Origin: Trifolium pratense
Taxonomy: Eukaryota > Streptophyta > Magnoliopsida > Fabales > Fabaceae
NCBI RefSeq assembly: GCF_020283565.1
Contig: NC_060059.1
Location: forward strand, 15,135,501-15,199,500
Reading direction: 5' to 3'
DNA length: 64,000 nt
Made by a program: the position numbers and the translations under genes
The notes under the pieces: model-generated
Told to the model about the DNA's origin: nothing
The model's input: only the letters and a program-made list of their open reading frames with translations
Databases searched by the model: none
Part shown: in pieces, positions 10,295 through 21,339 of the stretch
Layout: each line of letters starts with the position of its first letter
Numbering within the stretch: the stretch's first letter is position 1

Positions 10295-13200
10295 AGCAGA
10301 AATTTGAAGGATCCACAAAAGTCAAGAGGGCTCAATTGCAAGCTTTGAGGGGTGAATTTGAAATCTTGCGTATGAAAGAAGATGAATCAGTGAATGATTA
10401 CTTTGGGAGGACTCTCTCAATTGTAAACAAGATGAAGATTCAAGGTGAGGTCATGGAACAAAGAACTGTGGTTGAGAAAATTCTTAGGTCCATGACTAGC
10501 AAGTTCAACTATGTTGTCTGTGCCATTGAAGAAGCCAGCAATGTGGAGACATTGACAATTGATGAATTGCAAGGTTCTTTAATTGTGCATGAACAAAAGA
10601 TGAAACCTGCCAAAGAAGAGGATCAAGCTTTGAAGGTTAACTATGCAGACAGAAATTCTGGAAGAGGTAGAGGAAGAGGTGCTAAGACAAGTCAAGGCAG
10701 AGGTAAAAGAATCAATAAAGAAAGTATAGAATGTTATAAATGTCATAAGCTTGGTCACTTCCAATATGAATGTCAATCTGGGGAGGGTGGATATGCAAAT
10801 TATGCTGAATTTGATGACAGTGAAGAGGTCTTGTTAATGGCCTATGATGAAGATTCATCAAATTCAAATTCCAAATTGTGGTTTATTGACTCTGGATGCA
10901 GTAATCACATGAGTGGTGTGAAAGCATGGTTTCATGATCTTGATGACAGTTTTAGAGAAACTGTGAGGCTAGGAGACGATTCAAAGATGAATGTTATGGG
11001 AAGAGGGAATGTCAAACTGCAGTTAAATGGCATAGTTCAAGTCATCACTGGTGTGTATTACATACCAAAATTGAAGAACAATTTGTTGAGTCTAGGTCAA
11101 TTACAAGAGAAGAATCTTGCTTTTGTGATCAGAGACAATTGGTGTAAAGTTTATCACCAAGACAAAGGAATGATTATGAGTTCACAGATGGCTTCAAACA
11201 AACTCTTTCCCATAATTGCTGAAGCAAAACTAGCATGTCTTCAAGCCAAGAGTGATGATGTAAGTCAGATATGGCACTGTAGATATGGACATCTAAATAT
11301 CAAAGGAATTCAACACCTGCAGCAGAAGAATATGGTGATTGGATTACCAAGGATAGAAGATTCCAAACATGTGTGTGCTGATTGTCTGAAAGGAAAACAA
11401 CATAGAGAAAGCATTCCTAAGTCAAGTAATTGGAAAGCTTCAAAGAGGTTAGAATTGATTCACTCTGACATTTGTGGACCTATAACTCCAGCCTCCAACA
11501 GTAACAAGAGATATGTGCTCACTTTTATTGATGATTTCAGCAGGAAAACTTGGGCTTACTATCTGGTCGACAAGTCTAGTGCATTTGAAAACTTTAAAAG
11601 GTTCAAATGTATGGTAGAAAAGGAGTCTGGTGAGATCATATGTTGTTTAAGAACTGATAGGGGTGGAGAATTCAATTCTGATGAATTCAAGGAATTCTGT
11701 GAATTAAATGGAATCAAAAGACAACTTACAGCAGCTTATACTCCTCAACAAAATGGCATAGCAGAAAGGAAGAATAGGACTATAATGGAGATGGTTAGGT
11801 GTATGTTGGCAGGCAAAAATGTTCCTAAAGAATTCTGGCCAGAAGCTGTCAATTGGTCAATTCATTTGATTAATAGAAGCCCTACTGCAGCAGTTGAAAA
11901 CATGACACCAGAAGAGGTATGGAGTTCTATCAAACCCTCAGTAAAATACTTCAAAATATTTGGATGTATTGCATATGTTCATGTGCCTGAGGCTCAGAGA
12001 AAGAAGCTGGATGACAAGAGTATAAAATGTGTATTCTTTGGCATGAGTGAAGAGTCTAAAGCTTACAGACTATACAATCCCACTACCAAGAAGATAATCA
12101 TCAGCAGAGATGTTAAATTTGATGAAAAAGCAAAATGGAAATGGGATAGTACACAAACCTCACAAAGACTTGTTGAAATTAGTGATGAAGAAGCAGAGAA
12201 TGTCAATGCAGGAATTGAAAATGCTGCAAACAGTGATGCTGCAGACACTGATGAAGATGTGCACAGTCAAGTTAGCACTCCTCCAAATTCACCAGATACT
12301 CACTCTCCAGTCATAGATCACATTGGAACTTCTACTTCAAACTTGAATAATCAAGGGAGAAATAGAAGACCACCACCATGGCATGCTGATTATGATACTA
12401 CTATGACAGAAGAAGAAACTGGAGAAGAAGACTCTATGAATTTGATGACTGTTACTCCTTGTCTGAGCAATGATCCTGCTACTTATGAAGAGGCTGTGAA
12501 GAGTTCAACATGGAAAGCTGCTATGGACAAAGAAATTGAAGCAATTGAAAGAAATGGTACTTGGAAACTTACTGATCTTCCCAGAAGTGCTAAAGTAATT
12601 GGTGTCAAGTGGATCTACAAGACTAAACTCAATGAGAGAGGAGAAATAGAAAAGTACAAGGCAAGATTAGTAGCAAAAGGATATGCACAGAGATATGGTA
12701 CTGATTACAAAGAAGTATTTGCACCAGTAGCTAGGTGGGATACAATTAGAAGCTTATTGGCCATTGCAGCTTCAAGAGGCTGGGATGTATTTCAACTAGA
12801 TGTGAAGAGTGCATTTCTTCATGGTGAGTTGAAAGAAACTGTGTATGTTGAACAACCAGCAGGATATGTGAAAGCAGGGAGGGAAAAGCAAGTTTACAAA
12901 CTTCACAAAGCTCTATATGGATTGAAACAGGCACCTAGGGCTTGGTATTCAAAAATTGAAGCTTACTTCATCAAGGAAGGATTTGTAAAGAGTTCTCATG
13001 AACACACTCTCTTTGTGAAGGAACATGGTAATGTCTGGTTGATTATAAGTCTATATGTGGATGATCTTATTTTCACAGGAAATGATAACAATGCACTCAG
13101 TCAATTCAAAGAGTCCATGATGACTACATTTGATATGACTGACTTGGGCAAAATGAGACATTTTCTAGGCATTGAAGTAATACAAGATGATCAAGGAATA

Positions 13201-14016
13201 TTCATAGGTCAGCAGAGATATGCTAAAGAGATTTTAGAAAAGTTCAACATGGACAAAAGCAATGCTGTGTGCAGTCCTGTTGTAACTGGAACTAAACTCT
13301 CTAAGCATGATGAAGGAGAAGAGGTGAATCCTACTCAGTTCAAGCAGATAGTAGGAAGTTTGATGTACTTGACTGCTACTAGGCCAGACATTATGTTTGC
13401 AGTCAACTTGATTGCAAGATTCATGGAACATCCTGTGGAGTCTCACATGGTGGTTGCCAAAAGAATTTTGAGATACATCAGAGGCACACTTGAACTGGGA
13501 ATCAGATACAAAAAGGAAAAGCAAGAAGCTAAATTGCTTGCTTACACTGACAGTGACTATGGTGGTGACACTGAAGATAGGAAAAGCACCTCTGGATATG
13601 TGTTCAAAATAGGTTCTGGTGCTGTGTCTTGGTCCTCTAAGAAACAGCCAGTGGTGACTCTCTCCACCACTGAAGCTGAGTTCATTGCAGCTGCACATTG
13701 TGTGTGCCAAGGAATCTGGTTACAAAGGATACTAGTGAACATGGGATTTGAATTGAAGAAATGCTTGACTGTGCATTGTGACAACAGCTCAACTATCAAA
13801 TTGAGCAAGAATCCTGTGTTACATGGTAGGAGTAAGCACATAGACATAAGGTTTCATTTCTTAAGAAATCTATGTTGTGATGGTAAAGTTGAATTAGTAC
13901 ATTGTGCTTCTCAAGATCAAGTTGCAGACATAATGACCAAAGCGTTGAAGTTGGAAGCATTTGAAAAACTCAGAAGCATGCTTGGAGTGCAGATAAATCC
14001 TCTCTCTCAAAGTTGA
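10291..14016 (+). CDS. Copia gag(C-terminal)-pol polyprotein
   Basis: A long open frame of 1241 codons. Gag remainder with RGRGRG and a CCHC zinc knuckle (CYKCHKLGHFQYEC, from residue 148); aspartic protease WFIDSGCSNHMSG (197-209); GAG_pre-integrase region with WHCRYGHLN (about 328); integrase with catalytic D393, D456 and E492 (DD35E spacing); RT with YVDD at 922-925 (YVDDLIFTG); RNase H with TDSDYGGD (D1087), ending near the PPT. All catalytic motifs I can check are present. The first methionine (10291) is internal to gag, so it is probably not the true start; see the frame break in the previous feature. The product would mature into capsid, protease, integrase and reverse transcriptase. 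Confidence 0.93.
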   Translation: MKQKFEGSTKVKRAQLQALRGEFEILRMKEDESVNDYFGRTLSIVNKMKIQGEVMEQRTVVEKILRSMTSKFNYVVCAIEEASNVETLTIDELQGSLIVHEQKMKPAKEEDQALKVNYADRNSGRGRGRGAKTSQGRGKRINKESIECYKCHKLGHFQYECQSGEGGYANYAEFDDSEEVLLMAYDEDSSNSNSKLWFIDSGCSNHMSGVKAWFHDLDDSFRETVRLGDDSKMNVMGRGNVKLQLNGIVQVITGVYYIPKLKNNLLSLGQLQEKNLAFVIRDNWCKVYHQDKGMIMSSQMASNKLFPIIAEAKLACLQAKSDDVSQIWHCRYGHLNIKGIQHLQQKNMVIGLPRIEDSKHVCADCLKGKQHRESIPKSSNWKASKRLELIHSDICGPITPASNSNKRYVLTFIDDFSRKTWAYYLVDKSSAFENFKRFKCMVEKESGEIICCLRTDRGGEFNSDEFKEFCELNGIKRQLTAAYTPQQNGIAERKNRTIMEMVRCMLAGKNVPKEFWPEAVNWSIHLINRSPTAAVENMTPEEVWSSIKPSVKYFKIFGCIAYVHVPEAQRKKLDDKSIKCVFFGMSEESKAYRLYNPTTKKIIISRDVKFDEKAKWKWDSTQTSQRLVEISDEEAENVNAGIENAANSDAADTDEDVHSQVSTPPNSPDTHSPVIDHIGTSTSNLNNQGRNRRPPPWHADYDTTMTEEETGEEDSMNLMTVTPCLSNDPATYEEAVKSSTWKAAMDKEIEAIERNGTWKLTDLPRSAKVIGVKWIYKTKLNERGEIEKYKARLVAKGYAQRYGTDYKEVFAPVARWDTIRSLLAIAASRGWDVFQLDVKSAFLHGELKETVYVEQPAGYVKAGREKQVYKLHKALYGLKQAPRAWYSKIEAYFIKEGFVKSSHEHTLFVKEHGNVWLIISLYVDDLIFTGNDNNALSQFKESMMTTFDMTDLGKMRHFLGIEVIQDDQGIFIGQQRYAKEILEKFNMDKSNAVCSPVVTGTKLSKHDEGEEVNPTQFKQIVGSLMYLTATRPDIMFAVNLIARFMEHPVESHMVVAKRILRYIRGTLELGIRYKKEKQEAKLLAYTDSDYGGDTEDRKSTSGYVFKIGSGAVSWSSKKQPVVTLSTTEAEFIAAAHCVCQGIWLQRILVNMGFELKKCLTVHCDNSSTIKLSKNPVLHGRSKHIDIRFHFLRNLCCDGKVELVHCASQDQVADIMTKALKLEAFEKLRSMLGVQINPLSQS

Positions 14017-14071
14017 ATCATAGTTTTGTTGTAAACTTAGTTGGTTAGAACAACTAGTTTAAGGGAGGGAA

Positions 14072-14284
14072 TGTTGAGATTGCAAACTGTATTGACAGTT
14101 GCAAAACAGTTGTACAAGTTGGTTTTGGCAGTTATGCCAACTGTATTAGTTTGTTAGGATCTGTTGCTTGCACCTTAAGTTTAGCATAGTTTGTTAGTTT
14201 ACATTGCCTATAAATTGGCACTCAATGTTGTAACCAAGATAGTTGATTGGGTTGAATGAATGCAATAGAGCTTTTGATCTAACA
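14072..14284 (+). repeat. 3' LTR of Tnt1-like copia element
   Basis: 213 bp, identical by eye to the 5' LTR, preceded by the polypurine tract AAGGGAGGGA and followed by the ATAGC target duplication at 14285-14289. Confidence 0.9.
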
Positions 14285-14289
14285 ATAGC

Positions 14290-15344
14290 CATAATGGGAG
14301 GAACAGTCTGGTAGGCATATCCATAAAAGAATTGGGGGGGGTGTCGGGAGAGAAAACTTCATAAAATAAAGCTTAGTCCGGTAGGCATACCAATGAGAGG
14401 AACAATCTGGTAGGCATATCCATAAAATAACTCAATAATTAAAGTCAATCAGAATAACTAGATTTTCTACACGTCCTTCTAATAAACTATCCCCAAGTAC
14501 CACCTTAATTTGGTTAATTAGTAATAGGATTATTGATTTAGTGATGAAAATAAATTCGTGTACGATAAAAGACTTATCTCACCTATAGATTTCATCTAAA
14601 TTATAAATATATAAGTATTACATCAGTGTAATTTCACCGCTTCTCATTCCTACAAAAATACTTCCACCATGTGTCGTTAATTAGGGTAGATGTTGATTAT
14701 CAAAAAAAAAAAAAAAAAGGGTAGATGTTGGCTTATTTAGTGGACCAGTTTAAATAATTTCTTGAATTGCTTAAAAAAAGACCATTCCTCCCTCCACCTC
14801 CCCTCTCTCTCACCTTCTCTCTCCCTCTCCTTTTTCTCGGTAAAACTAAAAGCACACATATAGTTCATTGATTAAAAAAATGGATCTAGTTTTTTTTCTT
14901 TTTCTTTTTCCGTTGTGCTTTTTTCCACACCGCCACAAAAAAAAGTTCCAAACTAAGTTCCGAAAACGCAAAAAAGTTCACCACAATGGATATACGTGAA
15001 ATCGAAATTTAGGATTCAATTTCAATCTCGACCAAGGATTTAATTAGGGAATACAAATGATTCCTTAAATCTCAAAATAACTGGACATGTGATTTTCTCC
15101 TTAATTTTAAACTTTTTCTTTATTCACAGGGAACACAACATTAGTGCAATTATCACTTTAATCAGATCCATCAGTGTAATCTGGGAGAATGAAAATCATG
15201 TTTGTTTTGGTATCTATTGTTCTTCAACCTCACTTTGTTTCCACGTCAACAATCAAAAAGAAAAATATAAACCAAAGTAATAAAATCAAATAAAAAATCC
15301 AAAAAGGAACAAAACTGCGGTGAGCAATATTAAAAAAATCTTCA
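14290..15344. other. Intergenic DNA, no gene seen
   Basis: Short duplicated pieces with GGTAGGCATA...CCATAA flank the copia insertion (14310-14420). A poly-A run (14700-14718) and a CT-rich tract (14785-14835) follow. Short open frames here have no recognisable protein features. Confidence 0.5.
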
Positions 15345-15619
15345 CCTAATCCACTTGAATTGGTATGATGGTATTAGGGGTGTGCAAAAAATTTGGTTAT
15401 CCTTAACCAAATTACTAACCAATCCATATCTAATTTTAGTTTGTAAAATCCATTTAAAAAAAAAACCACACCACTCCAATAAAAAAACACCAATTATAAA
15501 CCATAACCACATTTTGTAATTTGGTTTGGAATTGGTTTGAAAATTTAGGCCCAATAGCTAATTCAGGCCCAATCTTCAATTTTATTAAATTTTTTATTAT
15601 ATAATAAAATAATTAATTA

Positions 15620-15798
15620 AAGGAAAATGTTAACTTGTGCCCTTAAGGCACATTTTAATGAGATAAATGTGGAAATATTCTCTTGAAAATCGTGTAATCA
15701 ACTCTTTTAACATTTAATATTTTGTATCATTAAATGCTAAATTTCTATATTTAGGTATCTTATCATGTGCCCTTAGGGCACATGTTAACATGACCCTT
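15620..15798. mobile_element. Small MITE nested in the hAT-like element
   Basis: Terminal repeats are AAGGAAAATGTTAACTTGTG on the left and the complement of CACATGTTAACATGACCCTT on the right. AATTA on both sides may be a target duplication, but the local low complexity makes this uncertain. Confidence 0.5.
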
Positions 15799-15805
15799 AA
15801 TTAAA

Positions 15806-15985
15806 AGAGGGGTGGAGGACCGGTGGTCAACGCCGGACCACCGGCGGCCGGTGCGGCGGCGCTTCGGCCGGGACGGCGGCGGCCGGCGGTTTCCGGCGAA
15901 CCTCCGACGACTTTCACGGCGGCCGGCGGTGGCGCTCCGGTGACCGGCGGTGGTGCTCCGGCAGCCGGCCACCACCAACCACCCA
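15806..15985. other. GC-rich island of GCCGGCGG-type repeats
   Basis: About 175 bp rich in CCGGCGGCCGG-like repeats, surrounded by AT-rich DNA. Minus-strand frames (from about 15978 and 15986) are open, but only because the sequence is GC-rich; they give low-complexity Arg/Ala/Pro text. I see no gene. It may be captured sequence inside the hAT-like element. Confidence 0.6.
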
Positions 15986-16745
15986 TACTATTTTAATACT
16001 ATTTTATTTTAAAAATCAGATTTTTAATAATTATTTTAAAAATAATTAAAAAAATCAGTTTTTAATGTTTTTAATTTTTAAAAATAATTAAAAAATCAGT
16101 TTTTTTTAAAATAATTAAAAAATCAGTTTTTAATGTTTTTAGTTTTTCAAAAATTTAGTATTTTAATTTTTTTTCCTATTTATTAGTTTTTTTTTGTATT
16201 TAAAAATCAGATTTTTTAATTTTAAAAATTACTCTTTTTTTAAATAATAAAAAATATTTTTAAAACAATATAAAAAATAAGTTTTCGGCTAAGTAAAAAA
16301 TAATTTGGGTTTAAAAAAAATATTTTGTGAGTTGATTATAAACCAATTCAATCATAAAATTAATGAAAAATTATGTTTTTAAAATAATTAATAAATCTAT
16401 TTTTTTTAATCAACTAATAAAAAAAATTAGTTTAAGTAAAAAACCTATTTAAAATTGGATCATGTGAATAACTTAAATTTTATTACAAACCGGTTATAAA
16501 TTGGTTCGATCCGGTTAATAACCAAATCCAAATTAGTTTTAAAAAATAACCGGTTTGTTATTTAAATGGTTTTGGTTTAGAACCAAAACCATCAATTAGG
16601 TGTGGTGTGGTGTGGTTTCCAAACCATGCACACCCCTAGATGGTATTGGTTTGGGACTTAGGAGTGTGCTCCTCCTTAGGGTCTTAGGTTCGATTCTCTC
16701 TGGTGTCAATTTGGGTGGACTAATTTAGCTTCTTTAAAAAAAAAC

Positions 16746-17452
16746 TTCACTTTTGTAACTTATTTATTTATTTATTTTGTTTGAAATTCATTAAGGACAA
16801 AACTTATATGCATTTTTTTAGATGCAGTTTTTCATGTTCCTCTCACAAAAAGGTAGTTATTTATATTTTTTTTAATTAAAAAAAGAAAAAGAAAATTGTT
16901 TTTAAATAAATATAACTTCCCCATGTATCTAGCACAGTAAGAACTGTGTATATGGAACTGTACATAAGTTTGGTCCATTCATTAATCTTTCAAAATCTTA
17001 AAAATCTACAAATTACTGTGAAATTTTGAAAAATTCATTAATTTTGACATAAGTTAGACAGAGGCAGGCGTGAAACTGGTTTGTCTAACCCGCTAGTATA
17101 TATATAATGCGTCTATATTTCCGTCAAAATATAAAATATAATGCATCTATAAATACACCCCCTTAAATTTTGTTCTTTAATTTCTTTTAACTTTGAGTCA
17201 ACATTTTTTTTAGGTAAATAGTATTATTTTTCTAAAAAACTTTTTTCTTAAATAAATAAATAGTATTACTTTTTTTAAAATATTCTAACCTTATCAAAAT
17301 AAATATATTTTTTTGACCAAAATAAATTCTAACATTGTCTTGACCAAAAAATATAAATTCTAACATTGTAATGAGATAAACTATTTCCACCTATTTTTTT
17401 AAAAAAATAATAACAATTCCACCTCTATTCTTCTCAAGTCAAAACCAAAATA
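16746..17452. other. AT-rich upstream region of F-box copy 2
   Basis: Nothing gene-like is seen. The last 100 bp before the ATG of copy 2 are A/T-rich. No TATAAATA like that of copies 3-6 is present, so this promoter has diverged. Confidence 0.4.
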
Positions 17453-20400
17453 ATGGCAGCTTTTGAAGATTTGCCGGAAGGTTGCATTGCCGCCATACTT
17501 TCTCGCACCACTCCGCTTGACGCCGGCAGACTTTCCCTCGTTTCCAAGAATTTCCATTCTGCTTCCGATTTCGACGATGTCTGGAACTCTTTTCTCACTT
17601 CCTCCGGTTCCCAATTCATTGACTCTATCATCTCACACTCTCCTTCCCTTGCCAAAATTCCTACCAAAAAGGCTCTGTTTATGGCTCTCTGTGATCACCC
17701 TGTCATCATTGACAATGGTAGAAAGGTATAATTCTTCTAATTTATCTTATATTAGGGTTTATCATAATTGATTGTGTAGCAAGTAAACTGAATTTTGAGT
17801 GTTTGTTTCAGAGCTTTCAATTGCATAAAAAGAGTGGTAAAAAGTGTTACATGCTTGCTGCTAGATCTCTCGAAATTTCTTGGCGTAGTCATGAGCAATT
17901 TTTTAACTGGTGGACTTCTATGCCTGAATCTAGGTTAGTTGTTTAATTTTTCTATTTGCTTAATTGTTGTTATCAACCAATGCGTCTCAATTATAGCTCT
18001 CATTCTTGTACTCGCTCTAGCCACAATTATAAGTAAAATTTTATTTTTCAGATTTTATTGAATAACTTATGTACCTGGTATAATATATAAGACCGGGGGT
18101 TATTTTCTCTAGTAGTGAGCGGTGTATTGTGAAAAACAAGAGTCCAATAGTTCCTATGAGTGAGCGGTGTATTCGGAAAAACCTGAGTCCAATAGTTACT
18201 AGGAGTGACCGGTGTATTGGGAAAAAACCCGAGTCCAATAGTTCCTAGGAGTGAGCGGTGTATCGGGAAAAAAACCCCAATTTCCACGTTGAAAAGAAAT
18301 AAGGCGTCATAATAGTTTACAAAGAGAGGCATCCTTCACTTTATAAGTTGATTTTTGTAAGGTTGAGCTAGAGCCAATATTAAAACATAATATGGTATCA
18401 GAGCTCACACCCGGTGGGTGTGATTTTAAATAATCAAAACCTCAAGTCAGATAGATAGTCCTAAATTTGAAACACTAGTTTTCAAGTCTTCCCACCAACA
18501 ACCACCACCCACCAACCACCAGAACTCTGCCGTCATTAGAGGTCCGATGCGTCGTCATCTGCCTAAACATTTTTTCAGGGTTTCTCTTTTTCAAGGTTGA
18601 GTATGTCATGTCCTTTTTATGGGCTTGAATGATTCTATTTCCTATGTAAGTGGTTATTGGTGATTGATCCTATTCCCCTCATCATTGAAACTCTCTTCAA
18701 TTCAATATAAAAACAATGACAGGTTGAATATGCTGTTTCTTTCCTCTTGTACCAAGAGTCTATTTGCTTTTGATGCCATATTTTCAACTTTTGGTGGTGA
18801 AACTTCCAAATCAAAGTTAGTAAAGAAGGTTTGGCCATTTAATGCTCAATGTTTCAAAATCCATCGCTACTCCTTATCTAAAGAACATTAAGTCAGACAA
18901 GACGTTCGACAAGTTTCTGATGCAGCCGTGGCTTGGAATATGGAGTCTATTTCTCCGCTTCTCTTTAGCCAAGTTTCCAAAGAACATATCCATCTCTTCC
19001 CTCGTTTATCTCTTGCATCCAATTTCAATTTGGAATGGAGTACTCTGATCTTTCATCATGTAGTCCGTCATCTACACATTTTCCTTTCTTGATCCAAATT
19101 GTTAGATTTTGGATTCTACGACAGCCAATCCTATTTATTTTTCAATGCATAAGTTACTTAGCATGATTTGTTTTCACTTTTCGGTTCCTTCATCCAAGTT
19201 AAAAAATAATAGTTTAACCCCCATCCCAACTATGTGTTCCTTGTTATATATATATATATGTCCATTACTCATTAGCCAAACAAAATAGACTCTCATTTTA
19301 TGCAAATAATAACTTATGTGTTCTATCTTTAATATCACGAGTTTTGATGTTTGGGGTCCATACAATGTGACCACCTTTGCTGGCCATATGCATTTCCTCT
19401 CATTTTGTCTTTCAGATGTTACAATGCAAGGGTAAAACTGGCTTTAACTGGTTTCCTTGAAACTAAGGGAACTTCACATCAATTTTCAAGGGTAAAACTG
19501 CAATGCAAATATGTTTAGAATAAACACCAACATCTCTTGAATTTGACAGATTTTTACTGTATCAGTCTTGGCTAGCTATTCATACAATATAACTCTGAAT
19601 TTCTAGCTTCTTATAATGTGCCTATGTTTTTTCATAGTAGTGAGATATGTTCTTTGATAGCAACATTCCTGCATTATTATTGGCTCTCAAAAAAGGTGAA
19701 ACGACTACATATATTGTATGATATAACTGAAAAATCATTAGTATTTCTCATTTCTAGGGATGTAAAGTTGAATGAAACTATTAGTATTTTTCATTTTCAG
19801 CTTCTCTCACTTTCTCCACATTTTTTATGCTTAAGAAAATACTTCTTGTTAGAGTATTCAATCCCAAAGTGAACTATACACCCAAATCTGACCTTGCTTA
19901 CAGTCATGGTGATCCACTGTCTGATAATTCCATTTATAGATAGTTAATAAGTATAATATTATTATACTTGACAAATTCTAGAACTAGCATTAGTTATGCT
20001 GCCAGAAAAATGAGTCCGTATGTATACGAGGCTTGTAGTCCTTGTCTTAATATTTTGAAAGGCACACCTGACTAGGTACTCATATTTTCTGAAACTTCAT
20101 CCATACAGCACCACTTGCAAGTCTATGCAGAAGCTGAATAGGCCAAATGTGCTGGCACACCTACAGATCTGCTACATGTTACCATGTTATCTTTTGGATT
20201 TTACTTTGTATGGAAACCAGTAAATCTACCGTCAGCCGATCATTTGTAAAGGCTGAGTATATGTCCTTTGCAACCATGGCAAGTGATTTAACTTGGCTAT
20301 CATATCCCCCACATAATTTTGTCATTTCTCCAACCCTTATATTGTGACAACCAAGCATTTGTCTATAATCTATATTGCTTCCTATCCACAATTATCATGA

Positions 20401-21212
20401 GGGGATGAGGAACGTAAAAAATTGGATGTCCTTTTGGTGAGGAAGAAAATGAATGTCGTCGTTCTCAAGTTGGCTGTCTTATCTACATATGCTCTTCTTA
20501 CATTTCACTATCAGTTTTGTATATTTTTGTCCAATATCGGATTCCACTCTATTTTCCTCCGATCTCGAGAGGAGCGGGGCATTATTTATAACTAATATAA
20601 CTTATTAACTAGGAAATTTATCATAATCAGTTACGAATTGAAATAATTTAGTTATGCTTGGTTTATAGTTTCCAAATTTTAGTTGACGAGCTTTCACTGT
20701 TTATGTATTCTTATCTTTTCAACTTTTGTGCACAAATTTTGGACAGGTTCCCTGAAGTTGTTGAGCTTCTCAATGTGTGTTGGCTTGACATTCGCGGGAA
20801 GATAAACACTCTTGCATTGTCCCCAAATACTCATTATGAAACTTATCTTGTGTTCAATATGATTAATGGCTTTGGTTTTGAGAAGGAGAAGTATCCTGTG
20901 GAATTATCAGTTGATGTCGAAGATGGCAGATGTAGCACCAAAATTGTCATCTTGGTAGATCCAGACGTGAAGTGTAGGCGACTCAACAAAATATTAGACA
21001 GTCAGCACAACAACGAATTTGAATTGCGACGTCCTAGTGTGAGAAGTGATAAGTGGTTGGAGACCAAGATAGGAGAGTTCTTCAATTCAGGCGTAGAAGA
21101 TAGAGAAGTCCAAATGAGTTTTACTGGGATAAGGGGTGTTTATCCATTGAAGAGAGGTTTCTTTGTTGAAGGAATAGAAATTAGGCCTAAGGAATACAAT
21201 TTATACGGTTAA
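17453..21212 (+). CDS. F-box protein PP2-B10-like, copy 2 (three exons)
   Basis: Exons are 17453-17725, 17812-17933 and 20747-21212 (GT/AG), 861 bp, 286 aa. Exon 1 encodes the F-box [20 protein letters not shown] through AVWNSFL-type sequence DDVWNSF. Exon 2 is one codon longer than in other copies (WRSHEQFFNWW). Exon 3 holds the PP2 part: [34 protein letters not shown] and [14 protein letters not shown]. The usual acidic [10 protein letters not shown] is changed to WLETKIGEFF. Expected role as in copy 1: SCF receptor with a lectin-like domain. Intron 2 is 2.8 kb and carries a 45-bp tandem repeat and a decayed copia RT/RNase H. Open through all exons, so probably functional; transcription not shown. 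Confidence 0.85.
18115..18280. repeat. 45-bp tandem repeat, about 3.7 copies, in intron 2 of copy 2
   Basis: Units starting GTGAGCGGTGTATT begin at 18115, 18160, 18205 and 18250, each containing GAGTCCAATAGTT. The spacing is exactly 45 bp, so translation stays in one frame, but nothing recognisable is encoded. Confidence 0.85.
18391..18402 (+). other. Isolated copia-type primer binding site
   Basis: TGGTATCAGAGC exactly matches the consensus complement to plant initiator tRNA-Met, used by many LTR retrotransposons. No flanking LTR is clear. It may be the remnant of the element whose RT/RNase H relic lies at 19885-20385 in the same orientation. Confidence 0.35.
19885..20385 (+). pseudogene. 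Decayed Ty1/copia RT-RNase H relic in intron 2
   Basis: In mixed frames the plus strand reads copia-like motifs. GDPLSDNS and SISYAARKMS match the RT end; KSTVSRSFVKAEY and DLTWL match RNase H; CDNQAF matches the CDN box. Stops and frameshifts are frequent. The start of this relic (CCACTGTCTGATAAT) is recognisable in the introns of copies 4 (about 28862) and 6 (about 45558), so it predates the gene duplications. Confidence 0.6.
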
Positions 21213-21339
21213 GCAACATACACTGAGCTATGCACAGGGCTTGGATGGCAGAAAAATGCTTAAACTAGTACAAGCAAATCAAATTTAATAAATCTTTGCC
21301 ATCAAGATGATTGATGGCAATATAGAAATATTCAACTAT

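Larger units (their letters stand above)
9594..14284 (+). mobile_element. Full-length Ty1/copia retrotransposon, Tnt1-like
   Basis: Two 213-bp LTRs (9594-9806, 14072-14284), identical by eye, start TGTTGAG and end CTAACA. They are flanked by a 5-bp duplication ATAGC (9589-9593, 14285-14289). A primer binding site complementary to initiator tRNA-Met (TGGTATCATCGAGCC, 9809-9823) and a polypurine tract (AAGGGAGGGA, 14061-14070) are in place. Domain order protease-integrase-RT-RNase H is copia type. Identical LTRs indicate a very recent insertion. Only one base-level break, in gag near 10285, interrupts the coding frame. Confidence 0.95.
15375..16638. mobile_element. hAT-like non-autonomous element
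   Basis: The inverted termini TAGGGGTGTGCA / TGCACACCCCTA fit the hAT pattern. The flanks repeat GATGGTAT on both sides (15367-15374 and 16639-16646), the 8-bp duplication expected for hAT. The inside is AT-rich with repeated ATTAAAAAATCAG units, carries a smaller MITE at 15620-15798, and has a sharp GC-rich island. No transposase frame is visible. Confidence 0.75.
15345..16745 (+). mobile_element. SINE-like tRNA-derived repeat split by a hAT-like insertion
   Basis: The sequence left of the insertion (CACTTGAATTGGTATGATGG) joins to the right side (GGTTTGGGACTTAGGAGTG...), which contains a B-box-like GGTTCGATTCTC near 16689. With the intervening hAT-like element removed, this resembles a tRNA-derived plant SINE. 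Assignment rests on the Pol III box only. Confidence 0.35.

Noticed and set aside
13234..13710. 158-codon minus-strand frame opposite copia RNase H
   Set aside because: Antisense shadow of a conserved, intact pol gene.
15763..15986. Two overlapping Arg/Pro/Ala-rich minus-strand frames
   Set aside because: Open only because of the GC-rich CCGGCGG repeats; low complexity and no start context or homologous pattern.
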